From NCBI GenBank assembly GCA_026182355.1, contig JAPFBL010000003.1, positions 2,443,001 through 2,507,000 on the forward strand: a DNA stretch of 64,000 nucleotides. The letters run 5' to 3'. A model generated the notes under the pieces. The model searched no databases, had not been told where the DNA came from, and saw only the letters and a program-made list of their open reading frames with translations. This DNA comes from Hermatobates lingyangjiaoensis (taxonomy: Eukaryota; Arthropoda; Insecta; Hemiptera; Hermatobatidae). Both the position numbers and the translations under genes were made by a program. This document shows positions 57,401-62,619 of this stretch, in pieces; within the stretch, counting starts at the first letter, position 1; each line of letters opens with the position of its first letter.

Positions 57401-58567
57401 CTGACTGGAACCCATTTTAATATCGGTAGTATTGATATATAAGACCAAACCGTTATCGTTTGTATGAAATTAAAGGAATGAACGTAATTTTTAAATGTAA
57501 AACTACATTTTCTAAACTATTTTAATGTTTATATGTAGTAATTGCTATAGTAAATATGATTTCAGGATAACTCCAGTTGCAACTCAGGAAACTACGATTT
57601 TGTGAAAACGCGATGGGAATTCAACAGAGATGAGAGTGAAAGTAACTTGCCATGTAGAGAGGAGCAGACCTTTCCTACATACCTGGAAATCGGCACCCAA
57701 GGGCCGCTTGAAGACAGGTCTTCTCAACAGGTGTACTCCATGAGTGTGACGCAAGACGACCATTTCAGACAGAGTCATCCTGCGCAACCTCATGTTTTCG
57801 GGTCCCCCGATCACTCCCTGTGGGGTCATCATTTCTGGCCCCCTTACCCTACATATCATGGTTCGGGCTATTCAAGGAATCAAGTTTCACATGAACCCTA
57901 TAATATATTCTCCAAATCACAAAAATACTTTACACTTTCAGCTTGTCCCGTAACAAATCCTTATGGAACCAACAGATATTATCTACCTCCAGGAAATGTC
58001 TCTGTTCAAAATAGTTATCAGACAAATGAAACCATTCCATCACGTGGAGAACAAATTTCTTTTTATCCGCTTATGTATAAATTTAATCATACAAAACCAG
58101 CGACTAATGAAGGTAGAGAGAGGTCAAGTATGCAGCAGTACAATGAACCAAGTGTTGCTGCACCATTGGACTATTCTTTTACACGGAATTCCCAACGTAG
58201 CTACATGCCAACGAAATCAAGTTTATTCGTAGAGGAAAAGTCTATGAACTCGAATCATTCCTCAGCACTGGAGTGCCATCCGAACATGCAATTCAACCTT
58301 TCGAGAAACTCATTGGGTCTGAGGAACAAGGAGTTCACCAATCAGCAACCAACACTCAGCAACTACAGCAACTCGAATCTATCTACAACAAGGCTCTACA
58401 TAAGCGAAACAACATTGGATAGAGACTGTCCTTCTATAGCATCTCCAGTCACGGGTGAATGTTCGGAATCACAAGTGGAAACGAGCATTCCTACTACAGG
58501 AAATTCATCGAACAAGTATTCTAATAAAGTATATTTGCCTAAGTTGCGTCGAAGAAAACAATTTTAA
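24936..58567 (+). CDS. Large split gene, about 1,790-residue protein of unknown function
   Basis: Join of 24936-25308, 27893-28009, about 33466-33977, 35149-35370, 37787-37972, 39823-39970, 40258-40389, 41035-41138, 41214-41308, 45088-45213, 50764-50886, 50953-51159, 54776-56800 and 57566-58567. All junctions are GT-AG and, except for exon 2 to 3, intron phases agree (1,?,1,1,1,2,2,1,0,0,0,0,0). Approximate residues: 1-470 low-complexity, Ser/Thr-rich with Lys/Arg clusters; 470-510 acidic with Pro; 510-1000 predicted helical with many Leu/Ile/Phe; 1000-1440 acidic and Ser/Asn-rich; 1457-1790 Ser/Asn/Tyr/Pro-rich, ending RRRKQF. I see no signal peptide, convincing membrane segment, zinc-binding cluster or known catalytic motif. 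A nuclear scaffold or adaptor is inference. I do not recognise the family. Confidence 0.75.
26335..27050. other. Less AT-rich block of unknown origin in intron 1
   Basis: About 700 bp with far more G and C than the surrounding intron, stops in all frames, and words such as GTTATCCCGGGACCAGGG. It is compositionally like the presumed LINE 5' part at 47560-48245. I suspect a LINE 5' UTR fragment, but I see no coding motif. Confidence 0.4.
27893..28009 (+). CDS. Split gene, exon 2
   Basis: Acceptor TTTTGTAG, donor G|GTATGA, entry and exit in phase 1. About 39 residues including EEWKVPKKMVTRLYESRVTRS, written with its basic C-terminal part. Lys/Arg-rich, possibly part of a nuclear localisation signal (inference). 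Confidence 0.75.
28418..28743. repeat. Inverted pair of hammerhead-like modules in intron 2
   Basis: Arms 28418-28569 and 28591-28743 are reverse complements with scattered differences around a spacer of about 21 bp. Each arm contains AACTCCTGATTATAAG, the hammerhead-like motif (28477-28512 minus, 28648-28690 plus) and a block CTCTAAAA-GAGCCTTG. The motif has stem II GCCAAA/TTTGGC, GAA, palindromic ACGT and stem I GCC/GGC. The core is degenerate (TTGAAAA in place of CTGANGA), so activity is unlikely. Confidence 0.8.
30284..30470 (+). other. Possible additional exon or foreign fragment, GC-richer, two open frames
   Basis: After the acceptor GTTTGCAG there is a stretch clearly less AT-rich than its flanks. 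Two plus-strand frames stay open. Phase 1 gives GALKRKSHVSSVSNHLL and so on, with a good donor inside (TCG|GTGAGC at about 30316). Phase 2 gives a Leu-rich helix-like stretch (ITRLLGEQPLAALLQL). Phase 1 would agree with the exit of exon 2. I cannot decide whether it belongs to the split gene or is an inserted fragment. Confidence 0.3.
31690..31735 (-). ncRNA. Hammerhead-ribozyme-like motif (ACGT class), canonical core
   Basis: Minus strand: core CTGAGGA, extra T, stem II GTCTT/AAGAC, GAA, palindromic ACGT, T, GGC. The stem I partner upstream is ACC rather than GCC, giving at best two or three pairs. Confidence 0.5.
31898..31945 (+). ncRNA. Hammerhead-ribozyme-like motif (GCC/GGC, ACGT class)
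   Basis: Stem I GCC, core CTAAGGA (CTGAGGA in the twin at 31690-31735, minus), extra T, perfect 5-bp stem II GTCTT/AAGAC with loop AAAATA, GAA, palindromic ACGT, T, GGC. The twin keeps a canonical CTGANGA core. Here U4/G5 are altered. Confidence 0.45.
32078..32225 (-). repeat. Two hammerhead-like PLE termini (CTGATGA class and GACT/AGTC class)
   Basis: A short motif at 32078-32102 (CTAATGACGAGGTCGAAATA on the minus strand) is followed by a GACT-class module whose motif lies at 32143-32186 (GGCTCTGACGACGACC, then a decayed stem II, GAAAGATCTTAGT). The module matches 13608-13700, including GATCAAAYCACAA. Confidence 0.6.
32270..32680. repeat. Interrupted inverted repeat with GAAACGTT-class motifs
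   Basis: The left part 32280-32470 (ACTCGGTCAGTTCTTCAG, hammerhead-like motif 32331-32374 minus, AACAGAAAATCTAAGTATTA, TTTGCAAAGAAA) is mirrored at 32443-32660. The motif in the right arm has been replaced by GGTGGTTATCATGACTGCAG plus a TA microsatellite. The sequence CATGACTGCAGTAGATATATA also occurs at 31568, which suggests exchange between neighbouring repeats. Confidence 0.65.
33466..33977 (+). CDS. Split gene, exon 3 (5' boundary uncertain)
   Basis: Open frame into the donor G|GTCTTC at 33978. The best polypyrimidine acceptor (GACTGTTTCAG, exon from 33466) needs phase 2 entry, whereas exon 2 leaves phase 1. Acceptors at 33486 or 33504 (CTCTAAAG) would fit phase 1 but are weaker. An ATG at 33452 offers an alternative start. 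About 170 residues, Ser/Thr/Pro-rich, with KRAFSPVPLPGPSG, the basic cluster AVKRKRNN and QLRSE at the end. Low complexity, probably disordered. Confidence 0.65.
34503..35116 (+). mobile_element. hAT-type transposon remnant in the intron before exon 4
   Basis: Ends CAGAGTTGTCCAAA and the complement of CAGGGTTGTCCAAA, with 8-bp duplications ATTTAAAT at 34495-34502 and 35117-35124. GCGGCCCGC motifs lie near both ends. The interior (about 34700-34855) encodes a transposase C-terminal dimerisation piece: YLCGAAFSAMKSIKSKERN followed by LNQTSLE. The 614-bp copy has lost the catalytic region. The right end lies 32 bp before exon 4. Confidence 0.85.
35149..35370 (+). CDS. Split gene, exon 4
   Basis: Acceptor CTTTTTTTTCAG, donor A|GTAAGT at 35371, phase 1 in and out. 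About 74 residues. The first half is strongly basic (TLKRKLTRQSGNKKLKKLK), a likely nuclear localisation signal or nucleic-acid-binding patch. The second half is acidic. Confidence 0.8.
35430..37200. repeat. Degenerate minisatellite, unit about 87 bp, at least 14 copies
   Basis: Units are recognised by GTTAAGAACxGGGTCCCTCAC, then TCTCACTAGCTGTAGAGTTTC, then TACAGAAACACTTACAGCAGG, with spacing of 75-95 bp. Clear unit starts lie near 35468, 35562, 35650, 35898, 35995, 36257, 36332, 36509, 37070 and 37152. It fills most of intron 4. A LINE fragment (36550-36992) is inserted in it. Confidence 0.8.
36550..36992 (+). mobile_element. LINE 3' end (RNase H and poly-A tail) inserted in the minisatellite
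   Basis: Target duplication ACAGCTAGT at 36541-36549 and 36993-37001. The coding part, 36552 to about 36870, reads SVCIKTDSKISLQALKNN and then SFSWVKAHVGLSGIELADTLAKEA, the C-terminal RNase H of a Jockey/I-type LINE. The tail is TTTAAAAAAAAACC. A 5'-truncated 443-bp copy with nearly intact frame, so fairly young. Confidence 0.85.
37540..37705 (+). repeat. PLE-type terminal module (GAAACGTT class)
   Basis: Matches one arm of the 32270-32680 structure: AATGTAATACTTAGTTTTTCTG, ATACTTCTGCC, then GTTTTAAATAAAAACCGAAACGTTGGC and GAAGAACTGACGGAGTC. The hammerhead-like core is degenerate (TATGAGA) but stem II and the palindrome ACGT remain. It ends in a TA-rich microsatellite. Confidence 0.6.
37787..37972 (+). 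CDS. Split gene, exon 5
   Basis: Acceptor TTACTTAAAG (weak pyrimidine tract), donor G|GTATTA, phase 1 in and out. About 62 residues, highly acidic (SNSDEEEQCNKNEELMEK), then Ser/Arg-rich (SPERSRSRLSSSSD), which offers many phosphorylation sites (inference). Confidence 0.75.
38150..38405. repeat. Degenerate tandem repeat, unit about 60-65 bp, about 4 copies
   Basis: Units share TAGGTTTGCTCGTTTTGGTCA, then CAGTGATGTTAG. Copies lie near 38163, 38245, 38297 and 38340. In intron 5. Confidence 0.5.
38520..38830 (-). pseudogene. Possible LTR-retrotransposon Pol C-terminus fragment
   Basis: On the minus strand from about 38810 a broken frame contains KVGDLVAIKGTQ-like residues, which resemble the integrase C-terminal region of Ty3/Gypsy elements. 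It is followed by a decayed tail. Only a short fragment with stops, no LTR seen. Assignment is tentative; it could be another repeat. Confidence 0.35.
39823..39970 (+). CDS. Split gene, exon 6
   Basis: Acceptor TTTTTGTTCCCAG, donor CAG|GTTACA at 39971, enters phase 1 and leaves phase 2. About 49 residues: EFEFLTPETHPYPLESGSAP, then acidic EPKEEDELEESKVYF, then SHLSD. It marks the change from disordered acidic sequence to the helical core. Confidence 0.8.
40258..40389 (+). CDS. Split gene, exon 7
   Basis: Acceptor ATTTTTTAG, donor AG|GTTGTT, phase 2 in and out. About 44 residues with helical character (NPEEVMDLVMRQMFMKMKPP, then YKEELSVVSSVL). Beginning of the central helical region. Confidence 0.8.
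41035..41138 (+). CDS. Split gene, exon 8
   Basis: Long poly-T acceptor ending TTTTAG, donor ATA|GTAAAC at 41139, enters phase 2 and leaves phase 1. Reading on past the donor meets a stop at 41174, which supports the donor chosen. About 35 residues: KKFVRSMNRVKECLHKLFLN, RPEEFSYNEFFTN. Confidence 0.8.
41214..41308 (+). CDS. Split gene, exon 9
   Basis: A 75-bp intron separates it from exon 8. Acceptor TTGTTTTAG, donor GAG|GTATGG, enters phase 1 and leaves phase 0. About 32 residues of an amphipathic helix (RTISSIMTLFNSYLLQLVLR, AFEGKLDE). Confidence 0.8.
41601..41680. repeat. 40-bp tandem duplication
   Basis: Two exact 40-bp copies beginning GTTTTTCTTCATAAACGG, in intron 9. Confidence 0.95.
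41945..42335 (+). pseudogene. Unidentified coding fragment with one frameshift, inside intron 9
   Basis: One frame from 41945 to about 42185 encodes DFCYIDINYKNYQMSLVRAC and so on. After a one-base shift near 42185 a second frame continues to 42334 (CENTTLQNVFKYKLYLDDTD, then MVQMYTEEQEQIWLGICRN). The combined composition looks like a real globular protein. It has no splice sites that fit the host gene, whose exons 9 and 10 join in frame without it. I do not recognise it. It may be a processed pseudogene or a transposon piece. Confidence 0.4.
42436..42469. repeat. (CA)n microsatellite
   Basis: CA dinucleotides for about 34 bp in intron 9. Confidence 0.95.
44032..44362 (+). mobile_element. 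tRNA-derived SINE
   Basis: The 5' head contains an A-box-like TAGGTTAGCCGAGTGAC and a B-box GGTTCGATACC at the spacing of a tRNA-like Pol III promoter. The body has GGACGTTAAACCATTAGTCCCG, which resembles the conserved central domain of several metazoan SINE families. Target duplication ACTAAGTGTT at 44022-44031 and 44363-44372. A diverged copy of the same family lies inverted at 56895-57131. Confidence 0.8.
45088..45213 (+). CDS. Split gene, exon 10
   Basis: Acceptor TTGTTTCTAG, donor AAT|GTAACA at 45214, phase 0 in and out. 42 residues: IEVGLRTVDTCDMKYSLWLI, LFKESNESDDVIPQ. The open frame continues a little into the intron, so the donor is chosen by phase with exon 11. An earlier donor (TCAGTCTCA) is less likely. 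Confidence 0.7.
45265..45731. mobile_element. Possible pogo/Tigger-type MITE
   Basis: The ends CAGCTATCCCTCG and CTGAGGGATAGCTG are near-perfect inverted repeats. The left end is preceded by TA and the right TA is mutated. The interior is AT-rich and includes a GA-rich microsatellite near 45545-45575. No transposase. Confidence 0.5.
46028..46103. repeat. (ATT)n microsatellite, two blocks
   Basis: ATT trinucleotide runs at about 46036-46060 and 46084-46103 in intron 10. Confidence 0.9.
46270..47040. repeat. Degenerate minisatellite, unit about 63 bp, 11-12 copies
   Basis: Units share TTAGGGACTG, then CATAGTTTCCTG, then TAGGTTTTGGATGTTTCGAG, then TTCCTCTGG. Unit starts lie near 46275, 46365, 46430, 46490, 46555, 46610, 46675, 46745, 46805, 46865 and 46935. 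In intron 10, upstream of a LINE remnant. Confidence 0.75.
47090..48245 (-). pseudogene. R1/I-type LINE remnant, minus strand
   Basis: On the minus strand at 47130-47265 a clean frame reads CPQGGVLSQLLWTLVVDELL and then GYADDIVLITRGI, the RT palm motifs including Y-A-D-D with both catalytic Asp. Upstream on that strand (47560-48245) lies GC-richer sequence that may be the element's ORF1 and 5' UTR. A basic, decayed frame runs through about 47330-47570. RT fingers and endonuclease are missing between the two parts, so the copy is internally deleted. Confidence 0.75.
48250..49050. other. Intron 10, AT-rich, nothing recognised
   Basis: No coding frame, repeat terminus or tandem structure seen before the LINE target site at 49043. 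Confidence 0.4.
49055..50355 (+). mobile_element. 5'-truncated Jockey-like LINE with poly-A tail
   Basis: Flanked by a 12-bp target duplication AGCTATGGTTAT (49043-49054 and 50356-50367) and ending in a run of A after TAAATAAAA. The 1.3-kb copy is 5'-truncated, as usual for target-primed reverse transcription. The frame is uninterrupted over its whole coding length, so this is probably the youngest LINE in the window. Confidence 0.9.
49056..50187 (+). CDS. LINE reverse transcriptase, 5'-truncated, frame intact
   Basis: About 377 codons are open from the truncation point to the stop at 50187. Motifs in order: ILGKILERLIL, PDHQFGSRRHHTT, the first catalytic Asp in FLDVSQAFDRVWH, GVPQGSVLAPTLYQIYTADI, and FTFADDTAILSSD with the catalytic Asp pair. 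The thumb follows with LNTEKSTHI, VRYLGMYIDKRLTW, KRLIYTAILKPIWTYGLEIC and a basic C-terminus. This is a Jockey-clade RT. Its endonuclease and the RT fingers are missing because of truncation. On the same strand as the host gene, within intron 10. Confidence 0.85.
50764..50886 (+). CDS. Split gene, exon 11
   Basis: Acceptor TTTTTTCAG, donor GTG|GTGAGT, phase 0 in and out. 41 residues, hydrophobic helix then polar: SVFLFHRVIILVYTLYEVC, RNEKVRTFQNVATCKGELV. The hydrophobic stretch is too short and too interrupted to call a membrane segment. Confidence 0.8.
50953..51159 (+). CDS. Split gene, exon 12
   Basis: A 66-bp intron precedes it. Acceptor TAATTTTAG, donor AAG|GTATAA, phase 0 in and out. 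69 residues, helical and basic (WEALTIICKALICRNIMKVK, FVAFLRCKFDRLFIGFVNI, FLRNYIRFKLDK). Confidence 0.8.
51560..52560 (+). pseudogene. Decayed mariner-family transposase
   Basis: Broken plus-strand frames: EDDRRIAID, IAEKVGISYVSAHNY (second helix-turn-helix) near 51830-51900; VTGCETRIYEYDLESKIQSKQW, which is the region of the first catalytic Asp (D of TGDE now C) near 52050; KFKAERSVV; MRAEIAEKRRQKLHRILFHHNNGPAH with the second catalytic Asp mutated to Asn; and YSPDLASSRLF near 52430. Multiple frameshifts and mutated catalytic residues show a long-dead copy. TIRs not found. In intron 12. Confidence 0.8.
52570..53540. other. Intron 12 sequence with a weak two-copy repeat
   Basis: Segments near 52820-52870 and 52900-52955 resemble each other (ATCTGTxTTxTCCAGTTTxTTGAA). 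Otherwise nothing recognised. Confidence 0.35.
53553..54000. repeat. 77-bp tandem repeat, five direct units preceded by one inverted unit
   Basis: Direct units start with CCAAATGAAT at 53641, 53718, 53795, 53872 and 53949, exactly 77 bp apart and over 90 percent alike; the last is partial. The preceding 53553-53632 is the same unit in reverse complement. Each unit has GTGTGAGATCAGAAAACTCG and CATCCATAGAAATTACACTT. In intron 12. Confidence 0.95.
54000..54775. other. End of intron 12, nothing recognised
   Basis: AT-rich, ending in the polypyrimidine tract TTATTTTTTTTTCAG of exon 13. Confidence 0.5.
54776..56800 (+). CDS. Split gene, exon 13 (675 codons)
   Basis: Phase 0 at both ends; donor CAG|GTATGT at 56801. 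The first 220 residues continue the helical region (VIQFSPFRNVDEEINFMDQ, VLKILDDLGIRI, HFHWMVIKHFLKAKTSLRKY, ILVIFVIRLNNILRRKN) and include a probable beta-rich segment (VGIGKIVILGEKK, KGDIILTVKGSGPF). From about residue 230 of the exon it becomes a 430-residue tract of Ser, Asn, Glu and Asp with many S-x-E and S-S motifs. The exon ends in a more ordered piece (TALNLADWLKYSMGVANIED) that could be a short binding motif (inference). Confidence 0.9.
56895..57131 (-). mobile_element. tRNA-derived SINE, inverted and shortened copy
   Basis: Minus strand: head CAGGTTAGCCCAATGGCAACG with B-box GGTTCAATACCC, then ATTGTGTGGTATCACAAA and GTGTGTGTTTCC as in the 44032-44362 copy. The central GGACGTTAAACC block is absent. 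The flanking CAGACAATC and CAGGCAATC look like a target duplication with one change. It lies in the last intron, opposite to the gene. Confidence 0.75.
57566..58567 (+). CDS. Split gene, exon 14 (C-terminus and stop)
   Basis: Acceptor GATTTCAG, enters phase 0 and ends at TAA 58565-58567. 333 residues rich in Ser, Asn, Tyr, Pro and Gln, with an aromatic/His cluster (DHSLWGHHFWPPYPTYHGSG) and a basic end (LPKLRRRKQF). No domain recognised. The composition suggests a disordered, possibly self-associating tail. Third positions vary freely and no stops interrupt, which supports real coding. Confidence 0.85.
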   Translation, partial: DNSSCNSGNYDFVKTRWEFNRDESESNLPCREEQTFPTYLEIGTQGPLEDRSSQQVYSMSVTQDDHFRQSHPAQPHVFGSPDHSLWGHHFWPPYPTYHGSGYSRNQVSHEPYNIFSKSQKYFTLSACPVTNPYGTNRYYLPPGNVSVQNSYQTNETIPSRGEQISFYPLMYKFNHTKPATNEGRERSSMQQYNEPSVAAPLDYSFTRNSQRSYMPTKSSLFVEEKSMNSNHSSALECHPNMQFNLSRNSLGLRNKEFTNQQPTLSNYSNSNLSTTRLYISETTLDRDCPSIASPVTGECSESQVETSIPTTGNSSNKYSNKVYLPKLRRRKQF

Positions 58568-58616
58568 AGAAAGTTCAAGTAAGAAAAAACTTGAGTAATG
58601 ATTAGCGAAGTAAGTT

Positions 58617-58866
58617 GAGTAAAACTTGATTTACACGTCCTTTCGTCGTGATGAGGCAATGTCTTACAAATGTGTTGAGAGTAAAACTTGACTAACACAT
58701 CCCTGCGTCGTGATGAGGCGATGTCTTACAAATGGATCGAGTAAAACTTGACTAAGACGTTCCTGCGGCGTGATGAGGCAATGTCGTCCTACAAATGTAT
58801 CAAGTGTAAAACTTGACTAAGACGTTCCTGCGGCGTGATGAGGCAATGTCCTACAAATGAATCAAA
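58617..58866 (+). repeat. Four-copy tandem repeat of about 62 bp in the presumed 3' UTR
   Basis: Units start with GAGTAAAACTTGA or GTGTAAAACTTGA at about 58617, 58682, 58738 and 58804, and share GTTCCTGCGGCGTGATGAGG and CAATGTCNTACAAATG. It begins 50 bp after the stop codon. Similarity is highest between the last two units. It could be a structural or regulatory UTR element or simple tandem expansion. Confidence 0.9.
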
Positions 58867-58869
58867 AAA

Positions 58870-61735
58870 GGAGTTCATCGGCCTAAGAGGATGTGTCTGG
58901 AGGATAGATGATCAGTCCTTTCTTTCTAATGCTTTTCTCTACATGATATAAAAAAAAAAGGTTTTCATATTAACAATGAACCGGAATAATGCTTTCAAAA
59001 TCTAATATTAAGAACTGTATTTTTTTATCACCTTACGTTAGACAAATATTATAATAAGTTACACAATTTGGAATTTAAAATAGTTATTATTATTATTATT
59101 ATTATTATAGACTTCAGTGTCTCAAGTTATAATAATTAATAATGTATAGCTACTATTTCGTTTATAATTCTGAAAATTGAATTATTTTTTAAATACTTGA
59201 ATTTAAAATATCATGTAATATATAATAAATTGTTTTAGTAAAAATGTTTTTTTTCTGAAGAAAAGCTGTATAAATACATGTTACAAAGAAAACGGAACAG
59301 GTGTTCAATTAATTTTGATCCTCTTTATTCAATTATTATCAATTTTTAGAAATCGGCAAATAATATGAAGAAGGTAATCTTTTGCACGTATTGCAAAGTC
59401 TGATGTTAACTTGTGTTTTAGTTTGTTATGTTGATCGGTTATTTACTTAACTTGACGACAGATAGGAAGGTTCCGTACAAATATCGTAGTTCCTCATTGA
59501 CAAGGTTTGTAACGTTCCTTACTTCCTTTACCACAGAAATGTTGGTCGGATCTTTTAACTCTTATAAGGTATCTTAATTAAAATTCAAATCCTTAATGCT
59601 TCTTTGTACGTATTATCCTGCCATTTGATTTAGTGTGTACTTGAGATGACGCTAATGCCAGTAGTATATTGTGGTAAACCTAGTTAAAAGAAATAGGTTA
59701 GAAAATCTTTCAGTCTTTTTGAAGTTTGTTAGTGCTAGTAGTACAGAAAAAACTATGATCCCTCTTTTGTACGAAGCTTTCTTATTCTCAGTACTAATAA
59801 CCTCTGGTAGGAAGAATACCTATCCATAATTTTTCGCATTTTTCCAGTCTTAGTTATTGACAACAATTTTTAAATATACATTAACATTACTAACAAATGC
59901 ACTTTTCAAATGATGGTTTCCTATCCAAATAAAATGTTTCAGTTTATATATGAAAGTGAAAAAAATAGAATGACAAATTTCATATATAATATTAAATGTA
60001 TATTATATTTGAACTATTTTAATTTATTTTCTTTTACTTAGGATATGTACTATCTATAAAGAATGTATTAATTTAAAGCAAATTAGATTAATTTCAATTA
60101 TAGGTGATAGTGTTAGTTTCTCCGGTTACTCACTTTAGTGTCTCTGCAGAACTGCAGCACCTTCAATTCCAATAGAATGAAATAGAATTGAATGTGATCA
60201 ATTTTCCTTTTTACTTGCATATTGTATAATCCTTAACGTATATTTTGCGATCATATCGACCCCATCTGTGAAATATTCTACGAGTTACTGAGGCGACTCT
60301 ATCGGACATAATCAGGCTCAATTTGTTAAGATTCGTTTCATTAAATGTATGACTCTTTATCTCCTAGAGAGGTATTTCCATTTTGTACCAGTCTTAATAG
60401 AGTCGAAATAGCCTTTTTCTTGATAAATATATCTTAGGAAGCGACGGTTCATCAATTTTCCATATTAGGGGTAGCTCAGGTGTCATTTCTCTTGTTATCC
60501 CAGATATGTTTCTATTTGTAGTTTGTTAAGACTAATTTGGATATCTCTTTCATTTATCTTAGAATACCGCACTACTGATGAATTTGATACTATTTGTTTT
60601 ACTATATCAATAATAGTAATTTTTCAAGTCAAAGTGTAGATTTCGGGTTGAGAACTCATGGTCTTCAAAATATTTCTTATAACAGAATATTGCCTCTGTG
60701 CCCTTAGCCAGTGTATGTGTGACACGGTTTTTAGAGTGTTTCTTCTGAAATGACTCGTATCTGCGTACCTCTGGGTGTTCTAGTTCAGTATTCCCAATGA
60801 ATTACTTTCTTTTTCTTGAGAAAGGTAGAAGGACTGATTCAGCTGGATTTATATCCAAACCTTTTTCCTTTACTCATCTTTTAACAATGAGATATCTAAT
60901 ATTGAAGACAGTACCCCTGAAACATAACTTTTGTTATACAGTGAAGGTCATATGAATACCCTTTTGTATCTTAAACATGATCATTTTGGGTATCCACTAT
61001 CAGTATATCAGGTCGCTGAGGATCTGATATACCCTGGATTAATGCATCTAAGCATTATTGCTGATTCAATTGATTTTAAGGCGTGTAATCAAAAGATCTT
61101 TCTATTCCCAAAAAGCAGTTCGGTCGGTCACCTTTAAGACTAATGGATTTTTCAACTTTAGAAGCTAAAATTTTGCAATTAATTGTATTTTGCAATTAAA
61201 TTGTTATGCCTTATGAAAATGCTTATTTACCTCAAACTTCTCATATACAACAGATAAAACTTTAATAGTTGCCATTTTAGTTATAATATTACCCTTCCAG
61301 GAATGTAAACTCCTGAAATATTTGTACTAATACAATACTTAATACAACAATTTAACTTCATTGGATTACGAAATTTTGGGTACAAACCCACTCACTACTC
61401 ACATGCTTAGCATCAATATTTATTGATTTAGGGAAAGTATCTTGATATATTAAGATCGTGATCTAAAAAGAAGCTGTTGTTCTATTTGAATATTAAACTT
61501 TTGTGGATATTTATTTTTGTATTTGGTTTCCACTTTTAAATATAATGTAAAAATAAAATGCGCGCACAGGTTTCTACTTCTAAGCTCAGGTATCTTAACA
61601 TACTCTATTTGAACCATATTTAAGGTTTCAAAGAATAAATCATATGTGATTATCATCACAAAACCTTTCAACAGAATATACCTATACCCAAAAACCTGTT
61701 TTGATCTTGTGTTCCTTAACCTTTCAGCCATCTTA
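58870..61735. other. Downstream of the split gene: remaining 3' UTR and intergenic sequence
   Basis: I could not place a polyadenylation site with confidence; an AATAAA-like TAATAAATTG lies near 59222. An ATT microsatellite sits at 59086-59110. No coding frame is accepted. Confidence 0.4.
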
Positions 61736-61743
61736 ATCTAAAC

Positions 61744-62607
61744 CAGTGGTTCCCAACCTGTGGGTTGCGACCCCAAACGGGGTCGTGACACCAATGCCAT
61801 GGGGTCGCTAATTGATTTTGACATGAACGTGAATATTATATAAAACACGGTAAAGACAGAAGACAGTTAAATAAATAACATTATAAAATAAAATTAAGAC
61901 AATTATATAAATTCACACTATGAAACTAAATGTAACAGTTCATTAAGTCACTGAACATAACGTTCGAGACATGTATTGAACATGTTTTGTTTCACTTGAA
62001 AGACCTTAAGTCTTCTTTCTCTTTTCTTATGTTGTTTGGACGTAAAAAAAACTCTACTTAAAAGTTATGCAAAAATATACAAGCATGATTTGGCAAAAAA
62101 ATTCCAGTAATATCAGAAATCGCAATAAGGAATTTATTGCCCTTCCCAACAACTTACTTATGTGAAACAGCCTTCTCCCAACTACTCATCCTTAAAAACA
62201 AGTACCGAAATAAATTAGATGTGGAACACGACTTGAGGTGTGTCATATCTACAACGGAGCCCAGGATAGAATTGCTAGCTAAAAAGCTACAATATCAGCC
62301 GTCTCATTAAGGTCAGTTCATAAACATACTTTAGTAAAGTTACATAACGGTATGAAATTTGTTTGTTTGAATACTTTGAAATTGATTTGCAATTAATTAA
62401 TGTTTTGTAGGACCTTTGAAATTAATGAATAAATTCTATATTAATCATATATTTAAGGAATATACAGTTACTTCACTAATAAATTGCAATATATGCCAGT
62501 TTCTTATGGAAAAAATAAATGTATAAAAGATATTTTAACGATTGGGGTCGCTTCCTGATTGCTTGTTCTAAAATGGGTCGCTATATTTGAAAGGTTGGGA
62601 ACCGCTG
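61744..62607 (+). mobile_element. hAT-type transposon remnant (ZBED/GTF2IRD2-like end)
   Basis: Terminal repeats CAGTGGTTCCCAACC and CAGCGGTTCCCAACC, with 8-bp duplications ATCTAAAC at 61736-61743 and 62608-62615. GGGGTCGC words lie near both ends. The interior at about 62125-62310 encodes the transposase C-terminal dimerisation region: LPNNLLMCETAFSQLLILK, then NKYRNKLDVEHDLR, then TEPRIELLAKK, QPSH and a stop. The catalytic part is deleted. Confidence 0.9.
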
Positions 62608-62619
62608 ATCTAAACCTTC

